Under the pieces are notes generated by a model that saw only the letters and a program-made list of their open reading frames with translations, had not been told where the DNA came from and ran no database searches. DNA of 64,000 nucleotides from Pelobates cultripes (lineage: Eukaryota; Chordata; Amphibia; Anura; Pelobatidae). Position numbers and translations under genes: made by a program. Positions 24,693 to 35,062 of this stretch are shown piece after piece. Numbering within the stretch: position 1 is the first letter of the stretch; every line of letters begins with the position of its first letter. The stretch spans positions 22,747,488 to 22,811,487 of the forward strand of contig OW240918.1 of assembly GCA_933207985.1 (NCBI GenBank), read 5' to 3'.

Positions 24693-25056
24693 ACGACTAA
24701 CCTGGATGAATGCTTGATTCACGTGGTATAGTATGATGTGAAATGTTGTGATGTGCCATGATCTCATGTACGTTCATGTCATTAACCATTTCCTTGCCAT
24801 CCAATAACTACATTTTATAAGCAGGTTACTAGCTTGTTTAACTGCTATAGGCAAATTGCTGAAGAGTCAGTAATAAATGTAGTGAGGGATGAAGTTATAA
24901 AAATAGAATTAGACAGAATACATATGTTGATGAATCGTAATAATGTGTTGTCCTAGGCCAAGTGATGTCACACTGTTATAAGTTTGTATGCTTAACAAAC
25001 CTTGAATCATTAGTAGATAAGTCTGAAACGAGTTCCTGATCCGTGACTGTCGAAAG
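24693..25056 (+). other. pol-env spacer, copy 2
   Basis: About 364 nt without a supported gene, nearly identical to 13837-14199. Expected to hold the env splice acceptor; none is singled out. Confidence 0.5.
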
Positions 25057-26106
25057 ATGTCCAAGAAGGATGTGGCGTGTTTCTGGATCGTACTGCTCCT
25101 GTGCCAAGAGCTACGGACCGACCCGATCGCAGAGATGGGACCATCCTCCGGCATCCTGATTCAAGAGACACCAGGGTTCATCTTAACAGAGAAGAGGATC
25201 CTGACCCGACGTGTGTTCGTCAGCTTGGACCCCAAGATTTCCATCGAGAAGGCATACAACATTTCATCGATGCAGCTTCCTGAGTTACAGACTTGGTACC
25301 AGATGCACCTCCAAAGAGCACAGGACCGTGTGCGAAACATCTTGGAGCAAGCCCGGAAACCATTTGTATCCAGTTCTATTCCGATGAGCAACCGACCCAA
25401 AAGGTTCCTCACCGCTATAATTGTTGCATTAGTTTGTGCCACTGTCGGTGCAGTTGTCGCAACTGGAATGTCTGCAGCCAACTCTATTACTGTCCAAAAG
25501 CTGGATATGGAAATCTATGCGCTAAAGCAACACATTAACGATATTCATCAGGTGATAAACCAGCAAAGAACACTTCTCCAAGACGTGTTAACTATTGTGG
25601 AAGACACAGTTGTTACAACAAATTTGCATTCGGAGTTAATTGCCAAATCCACTGAGTTGCACCAAAGTCATGACTTATTTAAGCGTGAACTTTTATTTCT
25701 GCATGACCCAATATTGTTCCACACACTTGCTTTTCTCGACGAAGTGCAAACTGGAATGATCGAATTGGCAGGGGGACGCATACCTCTGTATTTTGTATCC
25801 AAGGATATTGTTCATGCGATGCTTGCCAATGTGGATGGAGAGACAATTGAGCCTATGCAATTAAATCTGGCCTTTGAGATGGGGAGCGCTATACCTCTCT
25901 TAATTGATCCGGAACGTATGGAGATTTGCTTTTTATTGACCATACCATATGTAACTCCCAAAGACATTTTTCAAATGAAAACAATGTACTATGTAATAAT
26001 GATATTATGGTTGATTGTACTAAGTGTAAAGTTCAAAACTTTTACAGGTACAAATATATACAAAAATGTTCATTCCACGCACGGGCCTATGTTAGAAATG
26101 ATGTGA
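25057..26106 (+). CDS. env: Env-like fusion glycoprotein, copy 2 (349 aa)
   Basis: The ATG at 25057 is followed by a short lysine-containing segment and a hydrophobic core (residues 6-16), a good signal peptide. Residues 20-112 would be a small N-terminal subunit with one N-glycosylation site (NIS, Asn68). RPKR at 113-116 is a furin-type cleavage site. It is followed directly by a hydrophobic Ala/Gly/Val-rich segment (117-142) like a class I fusion peptide, then a heptad-repeat helix (about 145-190). A hydrophobic stretch at 311-324 could anchor the protein, but it depends on one base that differs in copy 1. There is no large receptor-binding subunit. The layout recalls fusion proteins of mononegaviruses, reported for lokiretroviruses. 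The function is membrane fusion by inference. Confidence 0.75.
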   Translation: MSKKDVACFWIVLLLCQELRTDPIAEMGPSSGILIQETPGFILTEKRILTRRVFVSLDPKISIEKAYNISSMQLPELQTWYQMHLQRAQDRVRNILEQARKPFVSSSIPMSNRPKRFLTAIIVALVCATVGAVVATGMSAANSITVQKLDMEIYALKQHINDIHQVINQQRTLLQDVLTIVEDTVVTTNLHSELIAKSTELHQSHDLFKRELLFLHDPILFHTLAFLDEVQTGMIELAGGRIPLYFVSKDIVHAMLANVDGETIEPMQLNLAFEMGSAIPLLIDPERMEICFLLTIPYVTPKDIFQMKTMYYVIMILWLIVLSVKFKTFTGTNIYKNVHSTHGPMLEMM

Positions 26107-26178
26107 TTGCACAATATGTCTGATAACTTCTATAGTGCTTATTCATAAGCTAAATTAATTTTGGCTATGAAATGCACT

Positions 26179-26187
26179 AAAGGGGGG
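26179..26187 (+). other. Polypurine tract, copy 2
   Basis: AAAGGGGGG three bases before the 3' LTR, the plus-strand primer site. Confidence 0.8.
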
Positions 26188-26190
26188 TTA

Positions 26191-27830
26191 TGTCAGAGTA
26201 TTTATATCGGCAGACATTTTGTGCTATGATAGAAACTAAAAGTGTATATTCTGAGTCACTCTGAACAGACCAGACTCCATTTTGTTATTTCAAGTTAACA
26301 AAGAAGACACTAGATTTCTTTCTGAAAGACTGGCCTCTTTGCCAGAGCTAAGGAATGCATAGTATAAACAAGTGATAAGGAAGGGGGTTGGATAGACTGT
26401 CTAAAATGCTAATGGAATATAATCAAATCTAAACCCAGACAATTGTGACAGAGAAGATTAAAAAATTTAATATTTAACTGTCTATATATATAAGGTACCA
26501 TTGTATGGAAAAGGGTAAACTTAGTTCATGATCTGTCATATCAGAAATTATGGCAGGAATTGCAGACGCTAAGTCTGGACAAAATTTAAGAAATCCTTTG
26601 AAATTTTAAATTATGGCGCTATAAAGATAACGCAAAATGACGTCAAAATAGCCACCAGGAAAAGTTAACTCTTTCCTGGATAGGTATGTTTAGTGGGACA
26701 AGACTGCCCTCTACAGACCAAATAACTAATTTGCGATCTGGAAGATAACCACACCTCTAGTGCTTCTATTGGGTTATCAACTGATGACGTACAGAGAGTC
26801 TGGCCCTTTAAAAGTTAAGACAAAGGGAAGATAGATATACAGGAGAGGAGGCAGATGCAAGATATGCAAAAGAGAAAAGAGAGGAATTGGAAGTTTGGGG
26901 ATTCCAACTCGGACAACATCTGAGACTAACATTCTACTCCTAAAACTCTAACACTTAGAATTTACTGACTTTCTAACCAACACCTCCATGCAGAGAGACT
27001 ACCAATCGGATGAAATATCTACTCAACTGGTAATTATACTGGTTTCATTTAATTAAATTAAATTAATTAAAATGTATTAATAGCATTATATATGACTGGA
27101 TAAAGCACGGTCAGATTTCCATATTAAGAAATCTTAGTTAACTAAGAATATATAGTTATAAACATTCCATTCTGCAGGTGGAATTAAGAATAATTATATA
27201 TTAATGTGATATTATCACGTGTTAGCATACCGCTGTTTTTATCCAGGTGTATTGATTTGCTCTAAATTAAGATAGATATCTTTTAGACAAATTAAAATCT
27301 GCTTATATAATATGTAGATTCTCTTATTGGATTGTTTTCTGGAAATGGCTAATGAACTGGTTTAAATGTTATTTTATTTAAAAATTACATAAGAATAGAT
27401 CTTAACTACCTAGGAGATCTAGCCAGCATTGAAAGGGTTATTCTAACTGTCTGCTAAACTTTACGACCTTACGCTGCACTCTGAGGAATTCTGTTCTCTG
27501 TGTGAAAAGTTTCACTTTCAGTCCGTGTAAGCATAGTCATAAATTATAAAGTCTTGACAGAAAATGCCGTTTAGCCATTGAAACGTAATACCCATTTCTT
27601 TGTATTGCATATCATTTTATACTGAATATTCATTGATTATTGTCATGCATGTTACATATATTATTATTAATTAATTATTGTCATTATAAATAAAAATCTA
27701 TTTTTATACATTGTGATATTATTATATGAAATACATTCCACTTAACACGATAAACGTTCTTTGGGATCTGAGAATTGAATTAGTGGGCAATTCTCACTGT
27801 TACTATTATTATCCCATAAATATCCCCACA
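26191..27830 (+). repeat. 3' LTR of copy 2 (1,640 bp)
   Basis: It starts TGTCAGAG after the polypurine tract and ends CCCCACA; host-like sequence (TGGTGAAG) follows. It keeps the promoter motifs TGACGTCA (26638-26645), ATTGG (26768-26772) and TTTAAAAG (26807-26814) and the AATAAA at 27689-27694. It differs from the middle LTR in discrete blocks, for example about 26300-26350, 26560-26640 and 26815-26890, while sequence between them is almost the same. Confidence 0.92.
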
Positions 27831-30800
27831 TGGTGAAGATTTAAATTGTTGATAACTGTGAAAAAAATAGAACCAGCAGAAATATTCCATTGGTTTCTAT
27901 GGTGACCGTACTTCTTTTAGAATGTTGGCCCATTTCAGTTTAAACCACTTTTATAAATCTCCCTCAGTGAATGCAAAGACTGGTTTCTCTATTAATATAT
28001 ACCTAGAAGGAACTGGACCAAATATCGAAAATTCTGAGTGAGAAAAGATAACACTTCACTAAAAGTTAAGAATCTAATTGTACAACGAAATTATGTCTGT
28101 GTGACTGTACCCTGACTGTTAAGAACATATTTTTTCTGAGTAATGATAAGTGCACTGTTTGTTAAATTTTAGAATTCATAAGAACACGCCAGTGTGCTAA
28201 GTTAAGAAACGATTAATGAAAGTGAGGTGGATTATGCATTTGTGCACCATATTTTGTAACCGGCAAAATAATCACATAATCTTTTAAATGTAAGCCAGAG
28301 ATGTTTGGCAATCTTTGTCACTGTGTAGTGTAGCATTTTGTAACCTTTCACGCAAGGGACACAAATGATGTACACGGCATTAACTTGGTGACTCATTCTT
28401 CAAAGTTACCGCAGAGACCCATTCTCCAAGTGTAAATACAAATACAGCAAAAATAAATTGGAAACCTTCATACAATGTCACAGACATCAGTTTCGCCTTG
28501 AGGAAGGCAGTGCTACTGCAGTAACCTGTTATTGTAGGAAGCTGCTTAGGAATGGATGAATTCACGTTTACATTCAGACCATTGAGCACACACTGAAATA
28601 TCTCAAGAACCCAATAAAGGGTCCTCAAACCAAGATTCTGGGTTAATTACTCATTTGGGGCTTCAAACAAAAATATGTTAGTAATCAACATAGTTTAAAA
28701 TCTAATCTATATTTAAAACTCTGTTAACAGGCAACTACCCAAAAAGAAAACCTGTAGTCCCTTTTCTGTTCGTGTAGCATCCCTACTACTGAGATGAATA
28801 CATTGCCAATATTGAAGTTACTCCACTTAGCCAATTAACCCCTTAAGGACACAACTTCTGCAATAACATGGAATCATGACGGAATATTTCCATCATGTGT
28901 CCTTAAAGGGTTAAATATGCCTATTTTTGCATAAATCACTTTTCCTAATCTATTCCTTCTCAGCCATGCAGATATTTATGGATTTCTCAAGTCTGAAACT
29001 AGTTCCAACCCTGTACATAGAAAATATTAATCAAGAGAAAAAAAATACTTTCTGTCATGCTCCTTGATGTTCCACCGTTTTAATAAAAAAATGATGTCTA
29101 CCGAGTTTTCTATCTCTCTGCATGTCACAAAAAGGCAAAGTCCCACCCTGGTCTGATACTTTCCACTGCCTGAAACCATCCCTAGATGTACTTACCAATA
29201 GCCACAACTTAAAACACTCACTGGAGAACGATCCAGGAAAAAAATGGCGCACCCCTAATACCCAAGTTTTATTATTCCTGTTTATGCAGTTTTCATTTAA
29301 AAAATACACTTACAATAGTAATGTTGATTTCAAGTAAAAACCAATGGTCTATGGATAGCACTGACACTTCCCGCTGTTCTGTCTTGTATATGTTTGCATA
29401 GCTAAGGCATAGCCTTACAAGAGTAATACTGTTATTACCTATCATAATGTAATTACTTACTATGTTGAATCTGTCTGTACTGTTGTTAGAGATACTGTCA
29501 ATGTGACATGCCACTGGCAACTATGTTTTAACTAATGTATGATGTGAAACTTAATAAAGTTTAAAAAAGTAGCATATTGTACTGGAGAAGTGATGGGGTA
29601 ACATTATGCATAGAGGAAGGGTCGGATTAAGGATTAAGGGGCTGATGCAGCTGCAGCAACATGCCCATATCCATTGAAGATCCATTAAACTTGGACCAGT
29701 GAGTGCAAGGGAACAGTCCATAGAAAGCGTAGTGCGAGTGCATAATTAGACGCATATATGTTAAGCTCAGAGTGCTGTCTGCATGGTATGCCCTTTGTTG
29801 GCCAGCCTGCATGATTGGCAGGCATCCTGACATGCATTCATGCCAGGCTGGCCTTCAAATTCTTAAGACAAACATGCCCCCTTTTTGGGCATGTTCACTC
29901 CTTTGACCCTTCTGGTCATGTGATTTGTGTCAGTGGTCCACCCTTTTACCCTGCTGACCGACATCCTGTTAGGTGGGTATGGATTTACTGGAAAGATGAA
30001 AGCAAGAGATTAGCATAGGGTATGTGTTATCTTATAGCTTAATCTTGTGAGTTTCCCTCCAGCACCACCTCCGCCAGATACATGACATGTGGGAGGTATG
30101 ACTTTTAGCGTTTCTGTCGATAAGATTCTGCAGTTAGGCTCATCATAATTGTCAGCACCAGGCCCAATGGGCTCCTAATCTGGCCCTGCATACAGGAACA
30201 GAACTCTGTGACATTTGTATTCAAAAGCAGAATGCCAATTATACAGGCAAATATGTTACACAAAACTATGCATATTGTATGTAAAATTATATTCATATTT
30301 GACCCACTATTTTATGTTTGATGGTAGTTTTTGAAATGTACACTTGTTACAAACTATGCCTATTTAATAAAACCCAAGAAGGATTGGTATATCAGTATAA
30401 ATGTTACACTTTCACGACTACTGCATCTTCTGTTTGCACAAATTATTCACAATTTCTGTCGTGTATGTAAAAGATTTTATACAATATAATTAATTATAAC
30501 AATAATAATTCTAATAACAACAACCAAAAATGTGTTTGTGAATGTGTTGATATCTATCAAAACAAATCCACAGAGAACTGAATACTTTCTTCCTTTATTG
30601 AATTAGAAAATATACACACTGTCTTCTGTGAGCCAACAGAAATCTAGTTCTTTTCTGTAAAGTTCCAACAACCGGATAAAAAAAAAGATGATAAACTGCA
30701 TATCTTAAGTTTGTTCGAACTAATTATTATTTCCTCTAAATGTTTCAAAATGAAAAAAAAATAGCATTTTGTATTTTAATTACATTTTCTAAAAGAATGA

Positions 30801-32805
30801 GCTCAGATGCCTCTTTCCCAGATTATGCCTGAGTCATAAATTAATATCCAAATAAACTGTAACAAAATGGATAACTGTCATTGAATTAAGCACCCGATCT
30901 TGTAAGTACAATTCAATTCTGCTCTTGAGAATATTTAAATGAGCATATGCTGTTTCTGTACTTGGCACTTGGATTCTTGCCTCGGCTTGTGCATATGATT
31001 CATTTCAGATTGTTTAATAATCACAGAATTCGTGATAGGTAACTAAATCGTTTTATGAGATATTATTGAATTAAACAGCTTTTGATGATGAGGTTTCAAC
31101 AGAAATATTTTATTAAAATAGTAGGCAGAGTCATGAAGTGATATTTTAAGGCTTTCGGGAAAACAAAAGGAAGCTGATTGCATATTCATACCTTTTTTCT
31201 TGCCAAACGCAAATGTAATTTGGTATGCTGCTGTAAATGTCATGCAGTAAAAGCTGGGATAAGGGTCAATTAAAAGATATTTGTGATGGTCACAATTCAC
31301 TTTGTGCGATGGCCCCAGAATTGGAACAATTTCCTGCCTTACTGCTATTCCTGACAATTAAAACTCCTATAAAGCTTTTCTCTGGCCAGAGTCAAAGAGC
31401 TTTTCCTAGATTAATTATACGTGTTTTATCAGCCTGGAGAATAGTAGATAAATCAGGGGACACTAGCAGGTATCATGCATGGACTCCTGAACACATATTG
31501 TCGGAGATGTGTGTTGTACATTTTTTATTTTATTAAAGGACTGTTGTTTTGGAGCTGCAATCCTGAGATTTAATATCTCTGCCGAAATCCTCTCGAGCTG
31601 GAGAAAAATCGCTGCTTAGTGAATACAGCCTATTCGCCCAGTAAGTAAACAACACACAGTTCTGGGAGTACAACTGAACGTTATTGACCTGAACAAGGTA
31701 TTTTATGCACATACTTCAGCATGGGGTCTCCATTCAGTTTATGCAGTACCTGCCAAGGCGCCTCTGTGTCTGGGAGATAATTGAGTTGCTGACCGCTAAA
31801 CGAATTATCTCCCGGTTAAAGAGGGTCCAACATGTAAAACATAGAAACACCCCAAAATACAGATAAAACACACAGGAACCCCACATGTCATACTTCCCCG
31901 GATAGCTCTTGTCCCAGCGCCCAAGTTATCCAAATAGCACCCAGATCCATAAGGAGTTGTCCAATCGTCACCAGGGTAAAGTTTTGACCAGCCGCACATG
32001 GGGGCGGAGCCTAAAATAGTTCCAAAGTGAAAGTAGTTTTTGACGGTCCAATGTCAGGAGTTTTTGTTGTCAAATAAATGGGGGCTCCCCCTGGCTCTTA
32101 AGGAGCGATTGTTCCTCATAGTCCATAGTACCTTCCTTCCAATTAGCGCTCTCCTGGCTGGTCGGGAAAGGTGTAAACACAAGGGGTAAAAGTGACCGGG
32201 GAAGTGAGGGTAGCGTAGCCAAAAATAATTCCATGGCGATGATGGCAAAGTACCGCTGGGGCCATTCAGTTACAGTTTGTTGCCGAAGGGCTGTCACAGA
32301 GACAGCAATTCAGGTAAATTCGGGAGAGGGAAGGTATAGAGCCAGGGGAACATAGTTCATTCAGGAAATCAGTGGGGGATACGGGCAACCAAACGGCGAT
32401 AGGACAAAGTCCGCCACAACCACAAGTCACACAGGCCACTATATCCCAGTGAAGTGGTTTGGGTGCAGTGTTCCTTTAGGTTTAGTCCTTAATGTAAAAT
32501 ATTGTTTGTTTGTTTTTTCATCATCACTGCTACCATGATATTGGCTATATCCCTTATTACCAGTCTCATTGATGCCTGCATGTTTAATTTATAGATCTAG
32601 GGACTTTGAATGATTTCTGGGCCACAGATCTTCCCCCACCTCAATACATGGCAAGGGTATACTATTAAACTGGCTATTTCAGCATGGTGAGCATCTAAAG
32701 AGCAGTTTTTAAAGTGTAATCTCTGACAAAGAGCCTGGTACCACATCATCTCAGTGATGTTGATTTTTCATTGCTCACTGCCCTGAGTAGAGATCAGTGT
32801 GTAGT
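27831..32805. other. Non-coding flank right of the provirus
   Basis: No gene recognised. The stretch holds an 80-bp palindromic MITE (28835-28914, listed) and a relatively GC-rich insert at about 31650-32480 that includes an 11-bp perfect inverted repeat (GGGAGATAATT at 31772-31782 and its complement at 31803-31813). The origin of that insert is unknown; no LTR or coding signature was found. Confidence 0.5.
28835..28914. mobile_element. 80-bp palindromic TTAA-flanked MITE, copy B
   Basis: Starts TTAACCCCTTAAGGACACA and ends TGTGTCCTTAAAGGGTTAA. It is the same length as copies A and C, but its inner part is in the opposite orientation (ACTTCTG precedes the CATGACGGAA part). Confidence 0.8.
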
Positions 32806-33176
32806 TTGAAATATGTGAATATTGCTGAACTGAAACAGTTCTGTAAAGAGGAATGGTCAAGAATTACTCCTGACCGTTGTGCACGTCTGATCTGCAACTA
32901 CAGGAAACGTTTGGTTGAAGTTATTGCTGCCAAAGGAGGTTCAACCAGTTATTAAATCCAAGGGTTCACATACTTTTTCCACCTGCACTGTGAATGTTTA
33001 CATGGTGTGTTCAATAAAAACATGGCAACATTTAATTCCTTGTGTGTTATTAGTTTAAGCAGACTGTGATTGTCTATTGTTGTGACTTAGATGATGATCA
33101 GATCACATTTTATGACCAATTTGTGCAGAAATCCATATCATTCCAAAGGGTTCACATACTTTTTCTTGCAACTGTA
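32806..33176 (+). mobile_element. 3' remnant of a Tc1-like transposon
   Basis: Codons 32836-32955 read as the end of a Tc1/mariner transposase (EEWSRITPDRC, then NYRKRLVEV and KGGSTSY before TAA), matching the typical C-terminal WxxI...C pattern. A terminal segment AAGGGTTCACATACTTTTTC occurs first near 32960 and again near 33147-33166, ending by an ACTGTATA. The catalytic part and the left end are missing, and an upstream in-frame stop shows decay. It is a dead 3' fragment. Confidence 0.8.
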
Positions 33177-34612
33177 TATTAATCTACGAATAGACAACTC
33201 CTTGTTTACTGCCCTCCACCTTGATCTATTCACCAAAGCTTCCCAATACCAGATATTGTAATAAACAAGATTATTACATGTTTCTGTTGTTTTGTTCTGT
33301 CCTGAAGTAAAACTACAACCTACTGATTATCCTCCATATTTTACTCATCGTTGTCCTTGTACCTTTTCTCTTCCTCATTTGTCCTTTTACCAATTGTCTC
33401 TATCTTCATTCTCCTTGCCTTTCACTCTATATCATTGCTCTTTGTGTCCTTCATCTTATTCTTTCCCTTGTTTCAGCTCCCCACTCTTCTACTTTCCCTT
33501 CCTTACCTACATTTTCATCTTCTCTCATCTTATTTTTATCATTACCTTCATGTTGTCCCTTATTTGCGTTTATTTTCAGTTTAACTATCCTCAAGGACCT
33601 TCCATTTGTCTAAGATCTGCTCCTTCTCCAAACTCTCACCTCTTATTAAACTTTCACTGATCCCATTCATTCACGTTTTCCCCTTTCTCACTCATTCTTT
33701 AGCCTTTCTTTTTTTACAACATGCTCTCCATTCCTGGATGGTCATCCTGGTTTGTTTTTACTCTCTCCTCCCTCAAAAGACCTTGAAATCCCATATTCCA
33801 GTATGCATCAATACATATTAAAACCGTGAAAGAGACATAAAGAAATAATAAAAAATTTAATCAGATATATTAAACTATGCAATAACATTTCATCCACAGA
33901 CCTTGGAAAGAAACTGCTGCCTCAGACAGTACCCTTAAAGCATCCAACGTTAGATACTAAAGACCATATGGTTAAAAGCAGTATTAGATGACTTAATAAT
34001 TATAGTAACATTTTCATTGTGGTATGAAAGGTTAAAACTCTGATAAGATTTTCATAATGAAAATAAAGAAAAAATGAAAAGAAAAATACAAAAAACAAGG
34101 CTTTTCAATCCCCAATGAAAACAGATGCATTAAATGCTGTGAATAGCCCATAATTAGATAAACTAGAAGGACTTTGCAGGCATCCAGTAAAAACAATCGG
34201 TATGCAATGTGAGCAACGTCTAGAAACCTATATGCAGCTTAACTAAATAATTGATCTGGCAAGGGATTTCATCTCATTCTTAACCTCTCATCTTACATGC
34301 CTGCAAGGATTATTCAATTAATATGCTTAAAGGCAACCAGGCATCTTGCAAATGAGAAATTGGATGTAGTCACATTTTCTTTTTCTGTTTTTTATTTTTT
34401 CATTTTCCAGTTGAGATTGATCTGGATATTTTAATAACACAAATATTACATGATTGAGCTTTTTAGTGCACTCGGTTGTTTTTTTTAATCAAATATTAGT
34501 TTTGGAAGCAGAATAAAGAAATACCACTGGTTTGGTTTGGTTTTCAACATATGCCTTGAATGTGTTGACTGATGTGTAAATATATTGTACATGGTTTTAA
34601 TAAGGATTGTTG
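33177..34612. other. Non-coding, with a pyrimidine-rich tract
   Basis: About 33340-33720 is strongly C/T-biased on the + strand and so gives long open frames rich in Phe, Leu, Ser and Pro. No domain or start context supports a gene. The rest shows nothing recognisable. Confidence 0.55.
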
Positions 34613-35062
34613 TTAAAGGACCACTCTAGGCACCCAGACCACTTCAGCTTAATGAAGTGGTCTGGGTGCCAGGTCCTTCTAGGGTAACCCATTTTTTCAT
34701 AATTATAGCAGTTTCAGAGAAACTGCTATAATTATGAATGGGTTAAGCCTTCCCCCAAAGCCTCTAGTGGCTGTCTCATTGACAGCCACTAGACGCTAAG
34801 TCTTCTCACTGTGAAAATCACAGTGAGAACGCGCCAGCGTCTAGGAAGCATTGTAAATGCTTTCTATGATCGACTGAATAAGCTCACTTGCCGCGCATTC
34901 CCAAAAAGGGGAGGAGGAGGAGAGGCTCTCATGGCGCTGGAAAAGGTAAGTTTTGCCCTTCCAGAGCAGGCGGGAGTGGGACCCTGAGGGTGGGGGCACC
35001 CTCAGGGCACTATAGTGCCAGGAAAACGAGTATGTTTTCCTGGCACTATAGTGGTCCTTTAA
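34613..35062. mobile_element. AGGACCACT-type MITE with TTAA ends, copy 1
   Basis: Bounded by TTAA|AGGACCACT on the left and AGTGGTCCT|TTAA on the right. The first 70 bp fold on themselves (CCACTTCAGC-TTAAT-GAAGTGG) and the right end carries TTTTCCTGGCACTATAG. Two related copies lie at 47551 and 51827. No coding capacity. TTAA target duplication points to piggyBac-type mobilisation, by inference. Confidence 0.8.

Larger units (their letters stand above)
8909..27830 (+). mobile_element. Tandem endogenous retrovirus, probably lokiretrovirus-like
   Basis: Two proviral units share the middle LTR: partial copy 1 (8909-15332), LTR (15333-16998), copy 2 interior (16999-26190) and LTR (26191-27830). 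Corresponding positions are offset by about 10,856-10,859. Coding order is gag, protease, RT, RNase H, integrase, env. Copies are similar but not identical (roughly 2-3% by eye in pol), so this is not a simple assembly duplication. The left edge lies in the gap, so a target-site duplication cannot be checked. Family assignment rests on dual RNase H, YVDD, GPY/F-type integrase end, a Gag without zinc knuckle and a small fusion-protein-like Env. A Ty3/gypsy element with an env is the main alternative. Confidence 0.93.

Noticed and set aside
8909..27830. Tandem arrangement as pure assembly artefact
   Set aside because: Copies differ in many substitutions, in LTR blocks and in lesions, so they are distinct sequences; only the true left edge remains uncertain.
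33292..33660. 122-aa ORF rich in Phe, Leu, Ser
   Set aside because: Arises from a pyrimidine-rich tract; no domain, and an overlapping frame is equally open.
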